This document shows positions 17,051 to 25,080 of a stretch of DNA of 64,000 nucleotides, in pieces. A program made the position numbers and the translations under genes. The notes below the pieces were generated by a model, which saw only the letters and a list, made by a program, of their open reading frames with translations, did not search any database and had not been told where the DNA came from. How positions within the stretch are numbered: the first letter of the stretch is position 1; the number at the start of each line of letters is the position of its first letter. The stretch is from the NCBI RefSeq assembly GCF_900215315.1, contig NZ_OBEB01000010.1:62001-126000 (forward strand). Reading direction: 5' to 3'. This DNA is from Arsukibacterium tuosuense. Its GTDB lineage: Bacteria; Pseudomonadota; Gammaproteobacteria; Enterobacterales; Alteromonadaceae.

Positions 17051-18361
17051 TTACCAATTTGATGCTAATAGTTCTGACAGCTGCTCTGGATCCAGTTTAG
17101 GTAGTGTAATGGTAAAACAGCTGCCTTCACCTGGTTCACTTTCCACCGACAAGTTGGCTTTGTGTTTCTGTAAAATACTATACGACAACGAGAGCCCCAG
17201 GCCAGTGCCGGTTCCTACCGGCTTAGTCGTGAAAAAGGGTTCAAATATTTTCTGCAGGTGTTTCTTCTCGATGCCAACGCCGGTATCTTTGATGGCGATG
17301 GTAATAGCAGACTCCGTTGCCGCTACTTCAATATAAATATCACCTTTATCTTCAATGGCCTGAGCCGCATTAACCAGCAAATTTAAAAATACCTGATTTA
17401 GCTGCATAGGTTGGCAGTAAAGTTCAGGCAGATTTGGCTGGTAAAGCCGATGTACTTCAGCTTTGTATTTTATCTGGTTTGCGGCAATTTTTAAGGTATT
17501 TTCCAGTCCATCGATAATATTAGCGTACTGCCATTCACTGCTATCAACATGTGAAAAAGCTTTAAGGTTTTTTACGATAGCCGCGACTCGTTCAAGCCCA
17601 TCAATTGATTCTTGCAGTAGTTCCGGTAAATCGGTGCTGATAAAGGCAAACTGCTGACGTTTAAGCATATCCCGCTCTAACGCCTGATAACCAGGCTGGT
17701 TAACTTTGGCAAACAATTTTTGGTAAAACTGTACCAGCTTAAATAACTTGGTATTGTAGTCCTGCAGGCTTTGCAAATTAGAACTGACAAAACCAACCGG
17801 GTTATTTATTTCGTGGGCAACGCCTGCCGCCAGCTGACCTATTGCTGCCATTTTCTCTGATTGCAGCAACTGATTCTGTGCCGCTTCAAGCTTTTTGTTT
17901 AATTCCATTAACCCGACATGTTCTTGCTCAAGCTGCTGTGACAGGGCTTTTTCTGCCTGATAGTAGCTTGCCAGCTCGGTAACATCCTGTACCACCATAC
18001 AGACGGTATTGACCTGCTGCGCATCAACATCCAGCGGGAAGAACTCAACATTCTGAAACATCAGTGTTTCTTCGCCTGTTATAGGGCGGCTACTGCGAAA
18101 CTGAAAAAGGTGGGGGCGGTGCTCCCAATACGAAAAGCTTGCATTGTTTAGTACAAATACACTGTTAATCTTCTTTTTCAGGAAGCGGGCTTCGTGCGGG
18201 AACAACTCAAGTAAATTGGGCAATGCAGCGTCTTGATGCAAAATACCCAAACGGTCAGTAAAAAAATCATTGCAAAATAATATGTTGTAGTTCTGGTCAA
18301 CAATACAGATCCCCAGCGACAAACGCGATACCAGTTTACTCAGCAAGGCTGTGTTTTGCAT
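17051..18361 (-). CDS. PAS-containing soluble histidine kinase
   Basis: The 436-aa kinase has a PAS sensor (about 5-130; LGICIVDQNYNILFCND), a coiled coil, an H-box (GQLAAGVAHEINNPVGF), and an HATPase domain with LLVNAAQAIED, DTGVGIE, FEPFFTT and GTGLGLSLS. Its H-box and catalytic region closely resemble those of the kinase at 12631-14016, suggesting duplication within the island. It is the third gene of a minus-strand operon REC-CheC-kinase with a 2-bp gap from the CheC-type gene. Cytoplasmic; the signal is unknown. Confidence 0.9.
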   Translation of the reverse strand: MQNTALLSKLVSRLSLGICIVDQNYNILFCNDFFTDRLGILHQDAALPNLLELFPHEARFLKKKINSVFVLNNASFSYWEHRPHLFQFRSSRPITGEETLMFQNVEFFPLDVDAQQVNTVCMVVQDVTELASYYQAEKALSQQLEQEHVGLMELNKKLEAAQNQLLQSEKMAAIGQLAAGVAHEINNPVGFVSSNLQSLQDYNTKLFKLVQFYQKLFAKVNQPGYQALERDMLKRQQFAFISTDLPELLQESIDGLERVAAIVKNLKAFSHVDSSEWQYANIIDGLENTLKIAANQIKYKAEVHRLYQPNLPELYCQPMQLNQVFLNLLVNAAQAIEDKGDIYIEVAATESAITIAIKDTGVGIEKKHLQKIFEPFFTTKPVGTGTGLGLSLSYSILQKHKANLSVESEPGEGSCFTITLPKLDPEQLSELLASNW

Positions 18362-18363
18362 AA

Positions 18364-18939
18364 CTACTCCAACAACCGGTTTAGCGCCTGCAACAAGATA
18401 CCGACAGCTATCTCATCCAGACATATCACTACTCTGGAGTCGAACTGACTTGCTTCCACTTTAAACTCTACTTCCATCATCAGCGTACTAGCCCAATGCA
18501 CCTGCACCACCTGCTGATTTTGAGGAAAAAACAGCGTCGGCATACTCAGCTTAGCGTTTAACCCAAGTTGCTCAGCAAAACCAGACAAACAGGCGCCGGC
18601 CAGAATATTAGCCAGCTCAAGCAATAACTCACTAAGCGTTTCGTTATCTAGCGGCACTTCGTAATCCATCAATTCGCCGATAGAATCGCAGCCCGTTTTT
18701 GACAACACCGTTAGTACTTCACCACCGATATGCCCCAGAAATGATTGCCGGGTATACCAGACATCTTTGTCCTTTAGCATTTGGGCAAAATGCTGAGGGG
18801 TAACAGCGACAATTCTTGGGATCGACAAGGTCACTTTTGCACCGATTAAACGGGCTAGCGCATTCGCAGCTCGCCCCATCGATATATTCATCAGCTCTTG
18901 CAATGCATCACGCTGCTGTTCCGACAATAAGGTTTTCAT
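18364..18939 (-). CDS. CheC-family phospho-receiver phosphatase
   Basis: The 191-aa protein has the two-fold CheC architecture. Both active-site helices fit the E-x-x-N rule: D11-xxx-E15-xx-N18 in the first, and E108-xx-N111 (LLELANILAGA) in the second. CheC/CheX/FliY phosphatases remove phosphate from CheY-like receivers. The gene overlaps the stand-alone receiver gene by 4 bp (ATGA), so that receiver is its likely substrate. No chemoreceptor, CheA or CheW is nearby, which argues against classical chemotaxis and for a local control loop with the kinase downstream. Confidence 0.88.
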   Translation of the reverse strand: MKTLLSEQQRDALQELMNISMGRAANALARLIGAKVTLSIPRIVAVTPQHFAQMLKDKDVWYTRQSFLGHIGGEVLTVLSKTGCDSIGELMDYEVPLDNETLSELLLELANILAGACLSGFAEQLGLNAKLSMPTLFFPQNQQVVQVHWASTLMMEVEFKVEASQFDSRVVICLDEIAVGILLQALNRLLE

Positions 18940-19301
18940 ATCAAGCCCACTTCAAACAACGTCTCCCGCAGTTGCTGTGCCTGAAGTGGTTTATGTAAAA
19001 ATCTGAACGCCCCCAACGCATCAACCAGCCGTTTTGCTTCAGGTTGAATATCTGCACTGATTACAATTACAACCGTTTTTGCGTGATGTTCATGTAAATA
19101 CTGCAACACGCCAAAGCCATCGAGCTCTGGCATGGTTAAATCCAGAAACAGTACCTCTGCTTTGCCGGACTCAACAGCAAGTAACGCCTCCTTTCCATTG
19201 CAGGCTTCAGTGATATCAACATCCCATTCAGGCGGCAGCGCTCGCCTTACTGCTTTTCGTGACATCAGTGAATCGTCAGCAATCGTTACGGGAATTGGCA
19301 T
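18936..19301 (-). CDS. stand-alone receiver (CheY-like) protein
   Basis: The 121-aa protein is a single receiver domain (VTIADDSLMSRKAV, phospho-acceptor Asp in VLFLDLTMPELDG, Ser/Thr at VIVISAD, Lys in FLHKPL). ATG at 19301 is chosen over an upstream TTG because GGAG lies six bases before it. First gene of the REC-CheC-kinase operon, so kinase, receiver and phosphatase are encoded together. The output partner is unknown; the HDOD or EAL proteins of the same island are possible. Confidence 0.88.
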   Translation of the reverse strand: MPIPVTIADDSLMSRKAVRRALPPEWDVDITEACNGKEALLAVESGKAEVLFLDLTMPELDGFGVLQYLHEHHAKTVVIVISADIQPEAKRLVDALGAFRFLHKPLQAQQLRETLFEVGLI

Positions 19302-19327
19302 ACATGGCTCCAAATAAACAAATGTCT

Positions 19328-19339
19328 CATTTGTCTTAT
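19328..19339 (-). promoter_or_regulatory. ATAAGACAAATG motif, candidate operator (site 2)
   Basis: The same 12-mer as at 10090-10101 occurs here on the minus strand. It overlaps a 17-bp element (19319-19335) that reads CAAATG-N3-CATTTG as an imperfect palindrome plus GAC. It spans the predicted -10 of the REC-CheC-kinase operon, where a bound protein could block or position polymerase. Confidence 0.4.
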
Positions 19340-19365
19340 ACTAGCCGAAAATTTTAAAACGTCAA
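19335..19365 (-). promoter_or_regulatory. promoter of REC-CheC-kinase operon
   Basis: On the minus strand TTGACG (19365-19360) is followed 19 bp later by TATAAG (19340-19335), or 17 bp later by the overlapping AGTATA. The start codon at 19301 lies about 34 bp downstream of the -10. The spacing of the better -10 is a little long, which would fit an activated promoter. Confidence 0.4.
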
Positions 19366-19444
19366 TAAACGACTCGCAACAGCATACGAGTATACTGAAG
19401 CTGGCATTCCTTCTCTGCACAACCAAACAACGCTTTCACCAGCG

Positions 19445-19469
19445 AAAAAACCAGCACTAAGCTGGTTTT
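19445..19469 (-). terminator. intrinsic terminator of phytase operon
   Basis: AAAACCAGC (19447-19455) pairs with GCTGGTTTT (19461-19469) around the 5-nt loop ACTAA. Read on the minus strand, the stem is followed by a run of six T. It lies 25 bp after the phytase stop codon. The shape is that of a classical Rho-independent terminator, with weaker activity possible on the plus strand. Confidence 0.85.
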
Positions 19470-19493
19470 AATGATCCGGAACAAAATGGCTAT

Positions 19494-21449
19494 TTACTGC
19501 AGTTGTTGCAAGATGGCATACCAGGGCACCAGCTTCAGGTTCTGGCCTTGTTCTGGCATACGATTACGGCCATCCTGCACCACCAATGCACCCTGTTCAA
19601 AACCGGGGCCCAAGGATCGGGTGGTAACGTCCAGACCATCCGTTTCTGAAGCGCCGTCAATTCCCAGTTCCGGGTTGGTACCAATTCTGAAATGTAACCG
19701 CTCAGCATAGGGCGGTGCGGCATCATAAATCAGATAACTGTCATTGCCCTGACTGGAGACCACCAGATAACTGTTACCGTTATGCTCCGCCAGCGCGATA
19801 CCTTCAATATCATCAACCAGACGCTCACCATCAACCCGCAGGATTGCCTCGCCGGTCGTGGCTGCATCCGCTGCAGCTGCAAAGCGCCAGATAGCCTGAT
19901 CTTCTTCGCCCACAAATAAAATACCGCGTTTGTCATCCGCCACACAGCCCTCCGGTTGGCTGGGTACCTGCAGCGAGCGTACTAAGCGACCCTGCCAGTT
20001 GCTGCCATCACTGCTCAGCTGATATTGCTCAATCAGGCCGGACTTATCATTGACAAACACATAATGGTTGCCACTATCAGCACTTTGATACAGGCATAAA
20101 CCGTAAATCTCGGTCATGGCAGTCGCAATCTTGCCGGCATTGTGCAGCACGCCATTATTATCAATCGCAAACAATTGCAGGCTGTTGTCGTCGCGTAAGC
20201 TGGCCACAGCAAGATCATGCGCCCGGCCCTGCCAGGACAAGTTATACCGAACATCAACATTATTTAAGCGGCCAACCGGCAGTTGCTGTACCCGCTCACC
20301 CTGCAAATTGTACACATCCAGCCCGGCCCTTTTATCAGTCCCCAGAATAAGGCTTAACTCAGGCTTAGCCGGGTGATGCCAAACTGCCGGGTCGTCCATA
20401 ACATCACCACGCTGCCTGGCGGCCTCGGTCTGTAAGGTTGGCATTAGCTGTACAACAGGTGCTCTGCTGCTGCGGGCGGCAGCAACAGAGAGCGATAAAG
20501 AGAGTTGCTGCACCGGACCAGCCTGTTCACTGCTGACAAATAACGCGGCCTTATTAGCTTGCAGATTGACGGAAAGACCACTTGCTTCAGGCAGGGCCGG
20601 CACCAGCAGGGTCGTTAACAGGTCTCCGCTACGGCTAAGCTGCAGTATCCGGGCCGGCTGTTCTTCCAATGCCAGTAAACTACCATCCGCTAATAACTGC
20701 AACGCCTTTACTTCACCCTGGAGCTGGCCAAAAGGCGCATTTACCTGCACCAGACTGCGACCTTCATCGGCTTCCGGTTCTGCCTGATAGCGCCAGATGG
20801 CCCGGTCAGCTTCAGCAATATACAAGGCGCCACTATAGGGGTCGGCTACACAAGCCGTGCTGTCGTAAGGTACATTTAACTCGCGGATCACCACTGGCTC
20901 ATCCAGCCACTGCTGCTGTTGCTGCAGCAGTAACTGGTCAGCACCACCGCGCCCACCCAGTAAAAACAGGCTTAACTGCTGGTTCTCGCTGCTCTGATAA
21001 AAACACAGGTCATCGACCACCCGGCTGCTAATTAATTGGCGCCGGAGTAACTGCAACGGCTCGTTCGCTTGCGGTTTCAGCTGCCACAAATGCAGGCTGT
21101 TATTATTGTCGTCCATCGCGGCCAGTAACAGGCTGTCGTCGGCAAGTTGCTGCACAGTGAGCCGGATAAATGCGCCAGGGTAATGACCAATTATCTCAGG
21201 GCTTTTTGTCTCAGCATCTTTTGTCTCAGGGCTTTGCCGCACATGTAAGCCAGCCTGATCGCTGAAAATCTGATACTCCATGCCAGCCAATTGCACTGTG
21301 TGATAATGGCTGGCGCTAATATCAGCCAGCTGTTGTGCCAGCGTACTTTGTCCTGTCAGTTTTGTTTGCTCAAGCTGACAGCCGCCAACCAGTGCTGCTA
21401 ACGCCAGCCCCACTCCAGTGCGGGTAACCATTTTTTTAGTTAATTGCAT
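19494..21449 (-). CDS. two-domain beta-propeller 3-phytase lipoprotein
   Basis: The 651-aa product belongs to the beta-propeller phytases, calcium-dependent enzymes that release phosphate from inositol hexakisphosphate. A lipoprotein signal ends at Cys in ALVGGCQ, about 23 residues from the chosen ATG at 21449. The C-terminal half (~330-650) has the diagnostic DDPAVWHHP, LGTDKRAGLDVY, GRLNNVDVRY and DIEGIALAE motifs. The N-terminal half is a diverged copy: paired blades read ACVADPYSGALYIAEAD in the first half and GCVADDKRGILFVGEED in the second. Dual-domain phytases are known, and the incomplete domain is thought to help the second. It starts 13 bp after the TonB receptor stop and ends at an intrinsic terminator, so the two form an operon for uptake of phytate products. 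Confidence 0.92.
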   Translation of the reverse strand: MQLTKKMVTRTGVGLALAALVGGCQLEQTKLTGQSTLAQQLADISASHYHTVQLAGMEYQIFSDQAGLHVRQSPETKDAETKSPEIIGHYPGAFIRLTVQQLADDSLLLAAMDDNNNSLHLWQLKPQANEPLQLLRRQLISSRVVDDLCFYQSSENQQLSLFLLGGRGGADQLLLQQQQQWLDEPVVIRELNVPYDSTACVADPYSGALYIAEADRAIWRYQAEPEADEGRSLVQVNAPFGQLQGEVKALQLLADGSLLALEEQPARILQLSRSGDLLTTLLVPALPEASGLSVNLQANKAALFVSSEQAGPVQQLSLSLSVAAARSSRAPVVQLMPTLQTEAARQRGDVMDDPAVWHHPAKPELSLILGTDKRAGLDVYNLQGERVQQLPVGRLNNVDVRYNLSWQGRAHDLAVASLRDDNSLQLFAIDNNGVLHNAGKIATAMTEIYGLCLYQSADSGNHYVFVNDKSGLIEQYQLSSDGSNWQGRLVRSLQVPSQPEGCVADDKRGILFVGEEDQAIWRFAAAADAATTGEAILRVDGERLVDDIEGIALAEHNGNSYLVVSSQGNDSYLIYDAAPPYAERLHFRIGTNPELGIDGASETDGLDVTTRSLGPGFEQGALVVQDGRNRMPEQGQNLKLVPWYAILQQLQ

Positions 21450-21462
21450 TGCCTGACTCCTG

Positions 21463-23982
21463 TTACCAGTTAGTGATCTGCACGCCCAGCACCACGGTGC
21501 GACCATACTGTTCATATTGGAAGTTATAGGGCTTGCGACCGGTATAGGCGTAGTAAGGCTCATCATTTAAATTAATCACATTAAAATACAGCTGCATACC
21601 GCGGCTGAATGTCCATTTACTGCTGAAATCCAGTTGCAGATGGTCATCGGCATACACGTCGTAGCCGGCATCACTGACATCGCCGACTTCCGCCAGATAC
21701 TCCGATTTATAGTTAGCCGCCAGGCGCAGGCTCAGGCTGTCGGTTTCATAACCGATACTCAGGTTAGCCGTTTTATCTGACTGGCTGGGCAGTGCCACTT
21801 CCCGGCGCAGTAAACTGCCATCATCAAACCATTCGATATCTGCCGCAGAGTCGGTCAGGGTCAGGTTGGCCGATAGCAGCAGGTGATCCAGCCAGCTATC
21901 AAAACCCGCCAGCTGATGCACGGCATTTAATTCCAGTCCGTATAAATCGGCGCTGCCGCCATTGACATAGGTTTCAGCTTTGGCAAAGTCAGCATACTCG
22001 CCCCGGCCAGCTAAATCGGCTTCATAAATAAAGTTATCAATCTGCTTATAGAACAGCATGGCCGACAGCACACCCAGCTTGTCAGCATAATGCTCAATAC
22101 CCAAATCAAAATTATTCGAGGTCAGCGCCTTTAAATCCGGGTTACCGAACGCGGCTTCCAGTTCATCATCGTCACGTTCCAGAATAAAGGCTGGCGCCAG
22201 CTGCTCAAAGTTCGGCCGCACCAGGCCGGTACTGAACGCCGCCCGCACGATACTGTTCTCTGCCAGGTTGTAGCGCCCGACCAGTGCCGGTAACCAATAC
22301 CCCTCGCTGCTACTTTGCCGGTTGGCACTAAACAGCTCTGTACTGTCATCATAACGGGTACCGACTGCGTCACGTTTTTCATGTTCATAGCGCACACCAC
22401 CCACCAGCTGCCAGTGCTCGCGTTGCCACTGCGCCATGACATAGCCAGCACTGATATCTTCATCTACCTGATAATCGTTAATTTGTGACTCCACCTCGTC
22501 AACAAAATCAGCTCGGTTAAGCCCAGCCACCAACTGATAAATAGCAGCACTGCTGACCGCTGGCCCGAGGTTACTCAGACTATAGTCCACCACACCACTG
22601 GCATAATCGTTCATACTGAGAGCAGTAATACCCTGATCGGCAAAATCCTCAAACAACCAGACATCTTCAGCGGCGGTTTTTTCCCGCTGGCTGAATTTAA
22701 CACCGGCTTTCAGCTGCATACTGGCGCTGCCCTTGATCCTTTCGTGGCTAAGATCAAACTTAATATTGCGCTCGGTCTCTTTGGTATAGGTATCACCCAT
22801 TTCCACTTCTTTTAACGTATAGCTTTGGGCCAGAAAAGCATCAGCCGGGGCAGTTAGCCGCAATATATTGCTGCCGCTGAAGCCCACACCGTCGTCAAAC
22901 GCCTGTTCAAAGTCAGCTGCACCAATATTAAACGGGGTGTCTTCGTCGGCTTTGCTGGCACCACCTTCCAGTTGCCACTCCCAGTTGCCAGCTGTTTGAC
23001 GGGTACCCAGCACCAGGGCCGTAATACTCTGGGTTTCTTCGCGCTGTTTTAACGAGCGCAGCAATTCCGCTTCGCCGCTGGCGCCGGCCCATTGCGGATC
23101 AGCAAATTCAACCACCAGCCCCTGGCGCTGTTCATTGTCACTAAAACGGCTATACAGGCTGCGCAGGTAATATTCGTTATTACTACCAGGGCGGTAATCC
23201 AGGTTCAGTGCCAGTCCCAACCGTTCACGACTGATGGTGTAGTCGCGTAACTCGAACTCTTCTAAACCTTCTTCAAAATCCCAGCTACCGCCCGTTTCAA
23301 CGTTTTCTGAGCCAAATTTACGCTCGGCAAAACTGGCGGCAATGGCCATCCCCAGGCTGTCTGTTTCGCCACCTAAATCCAGGATTTTACTGAATACCCC
23401 TGACACTTTAGGGCTGGTTTTCGACTGTTGCTCGTTGTAGCCGGCCTCGGCGGTAACAGAGTAAAAGTCGTTACTGCGGTCAAATGCTGACAAGCTTTTT
23501 ATTTCGACTGTGCCGCCCAGCGAGCCGGCAGCCATATCCGGGGTCAGGGTTTTATTGACTTCTACCGACTCCAGCAAGTCCGACGGGATCACATCCAGCG
23601 CCACCGCCCGCCTGCCCGCTTCAGGCGCGGCCAGCGATGTACCGTTATAAGTTACTGAGTTGTAGTCCGGTGCCAGACCCCGCACCCGGATAAAGCGGCC
23701 TTCTCCCTGATCCCGCTCCACCGATAAGCCTGCTAATCGTTGCAGTGCTTCACTGACATTGCTGTCGGGGAACTGACCCATTTCATCCGTGCTGGCCACC
23801 GTAACAATACCGGCCGCATCGCGCTGGCGGTTCAGCGCTTTACTTAAGGCACCAAACTGGCCCCGTACTTCAATATGTTCAATCTCATCAGTCTCGGTGT
23901 CTGCCAGTAACGGGGCAGATAAGGCGCTACAGGCCAGGGCTATGGCAGATGCCAGCAAGGTACGACGATAGTTCGGTTTCAT
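21463..23982 (-). CDS. TonB-dependent outer-membrane receptor, phytase-linked
   Basis: The 839-aa protein has a Sec signal peptide (about 1-27, ending ALSAPLLA), a plug domain (~40-170; FIRVRGLAPDYNSVTYNG, VEVNKTLTPDMAAGSLGG) and a 22-strand barrel ending in a C-terminal aromatic strand (VLGVQITNW). TonB receptors move large ligands across the outer membrane using ExbBD-TonB energy. Being co-transcribed with the phytase, it probably imports phytate or a lower inositol phosphate, not iron. It is the first gene of the operon. The 201-bp gap to the divergent GGDEF gene holds a Pho-box-like repeat. Confidence 0.92.
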   Translation of the reverse strand: MKPNYRRTLLASAIALACSALSAPLLADTETDEIEHIEVRGQFGALSKALNRQRDAAGIVTVASTDEMGQFPDSNVSEALQRLAGLSVERDQGEGRFIRVRGLAPDYNSVTYNGTSLAAPEAGRRAVALDVIPSDLLESVEVNKTLTPDMAAGSLGGTVEIKSLSAFDRSNDFYSVTAEAGYNEQQSKTSPKVSGVFSKILDLGGETDSLGMAIAASFAERKFGSENVETGGSWDFEEGLEEFELRDYTISRERLGLALNLDYRPGSNNEYYLRSLYSRFSDNEQRQGLVVEFADPQWAGASGEAELLRSLKQREETQSITALVLGTRQTAGNWEWQLEGGASKADEDTPFNIGAADFEQAFDDGVGFSGSNILRLTAPADAFLAQSYTLKEVEMGDTYTKETERNIKFDLSHERIKGSASMQLKAGVKFSQREKTAAEDVWLFEDFADQGITALSMNDYASGVVDYSLSNLGPAVSSAAIYQLVAGLNRADFVDEVESQINDYQVDEDISAGYVMAQWQREHWQLVGGVRYEHEKRDAVGTRYDDSTELFSANRQSSSEGYWLPALVGRYNLAENSIVRAAFSTGLVRPNFEQLAPAFILERDDDELEAAFGNPDLKALTSNNFDLGIEHYADKLGVLSAMLFYKQIDNFIYEADLAGRGEYADFAKAETYVNGGSADLYGLELNAVHQLAGFDSWLDHLLLSANLTLTDSAADIEWFDDGSLLRREVALPSQSDKTANLSIGYETDSLSLRLAANYKSEYLAEVGDVSDAGYDVYADDHLQLDFSSKWTFSRGMQLYFNVINLNDEPYYAYTGRKPYNFQYEQYGRTVVLGVQITNW

Positions 23983-24121
23983 AACGAGCTCTCAGGTTGC
24001 AGTAGGAAGTGCCAACCAGTCTGCCGTTGCTCTGTGACAAAACAGCGGTTGTTAACAGGCTTTGCTGCACGCTACTGACCCGGGTCTTTATGGAGCAGCA
24101 GAGCCTGCTAACGGCTGCAAT

Positions 24122-24139
24122 TTGTCATATCAGTGTCAT
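24122..24139 (+). promoter_or_regulatory. Pho-box-like direct repeat
   Basis: TGTCAT occurs twice with exactly 11-bp period (24123-24128 and 24134-24139). The 18-mer agrees with the E. coli PhoB box CTGTCATAWAWCTGTCAY at about 15 of 18 positions. It lies between the phytase operon (starts 23982, minus) and the GGDEF gene (starts 24184, plus) and is oriented toward the latter, with a weak CAAACT -10 candidate 10 bp downstream. It may serve either or both operons; phosphate control fits both a phytase and a phosphoesterase. Confidence 0.5.
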
Positions 24140-24183
24140 GCCAGCGCCGCAAACTGGTCATTATTTGCCGGACAACTGTACTT

Positions 24184-25080
24184 ATGTGGCAACAACATCG
24201 TTATAAACTGCTTTCCAGCCTGCTGTTGTTACTCAGCGGCCTGTTGCTGGCTATCCATAGTGGCAGCGCCAAGCAAGCCACCGAGTTCGACTGGTTAGAT
24301 ATTCTGGGCGAGGGTACTACCTTGCTGGTAGCCTGCGGCTGGCTGGGGCTTATTATCAGCAGCCGGCCAGCGGGGCGGGTTACCGAATGGCTGTATTACG
24401 GCAGTCTGCTGCTGGTGTATTCGTACTTTCTCGACTTACTGGACGAGTTTATCCGCTATCCGGACGCTATCCGGCTGATGAGCTGGCTTGAGTCACTGCC
24501 GGCACCGGTCGGTATGTTAATTCTCACCTACGGTCTGGTCGGCTGGCACCGCGAACAACGGGCCATTAACCGCCAGCTGCAGGGCCGCGAGTTGTTTTTA
24601 CGCCAGCATCAGCTGATCGATCCGTTAACGCAACTCTATGGCGCAGCGTATTTGCAGGCCGTGCTGCAACGTGAGATTGAACTGCACCAAAGCCAGCACA
24701 AAACACTGAGTTTGCTGGTGGTTGATATCGATAATTTCAGTCAGTTTAATCGTCAGCATGGCATGGCGGCAGGCGATGCGTATCTTAGCCAGTTAAGTGA
24801 ATTGCTCAGCAGCCAGCTCCGGCACAGTGATCTGGTGTGCCGCTATGCCGGTGACCGCTTTATTGCCCTGCTGCCCGATACGGCTGAGCCGCAGGCACAG
24901 ATTATGGCGCAGCACCTGCGTCAGCAATTGCCACAGCTGTCAGACAGTAATAACGACCCGGCTACCACCGTCGTTGCGCTGGCCGTTAGACAGGGCAGCA
25001 CTAAAGCGGCGTTTAAGGCGGCAGAGCAGGCGCTGGCACTGGCCAAACAGGCCGCTAACTTCAGTTACAAACCTGCCTGA
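24184..25080 (+). CDS. membrane protein with GGDEF domain (AGDRF signature)
   Basis: The 298-aa protein has about four N-terminal hydrophobic helices (residues 9-26, 45-60, 68-85, 106-121), then a short coil and a GGDEF-fold domain (~140-295). The metal site D181-I-D183 and DPLTQLY are kept, but the signature reads A222-G-D-R-F226, with Arg where Glu is expected, so diguanylate cyclase activity is doubtful. ATG at 24184 is preferred because the first hydrophobic helix follows at once; no good ribosome site is seen, and a GTG at 24133 is also in frame but lies within the Pho-box-like repeat. Stop and next start overlap as TGATG. Confidence 0.8.
   Translation: MWQQHRYKLLSSLLLLLSGLLLAIHSGSAKQATEFDWLDILGEGTTLLVACGWLGLIISSRPAGRVTEWLYYGSLLLVYSYFLDLLDEFIRYPDAIRLMSWLESLPAPVGMLILTYGLVGWHREQRAINRQLQGRELFLRQHQLIDPLTQLYGAAYLQAVLQREIELHQSQHKTLSLLVVDIDNFSQFNRQHGMAAGDAYLSQLSELLSSQLRHSDLVCRYAGDRFIALLPDTAEPQAQIMAQHLRQQLPQLSDSNNDPATTVVALAVRQGSTKAAFKAAEQALALAKQAANFSYKPA

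Noticed and set aside
21450..21566. 39-residue N-terminal extension of the phytase
   Set aside because: It reads through the end of the TonB receptor gene and would hide the lipoprotein signal that begins at 21449.
24023..24057. Second Pho box for the phytase operon on the minus strand
   Set aside because: CTGTT-like repeats are present but spaced 13 bp apart rather than 11, and the match is poor.
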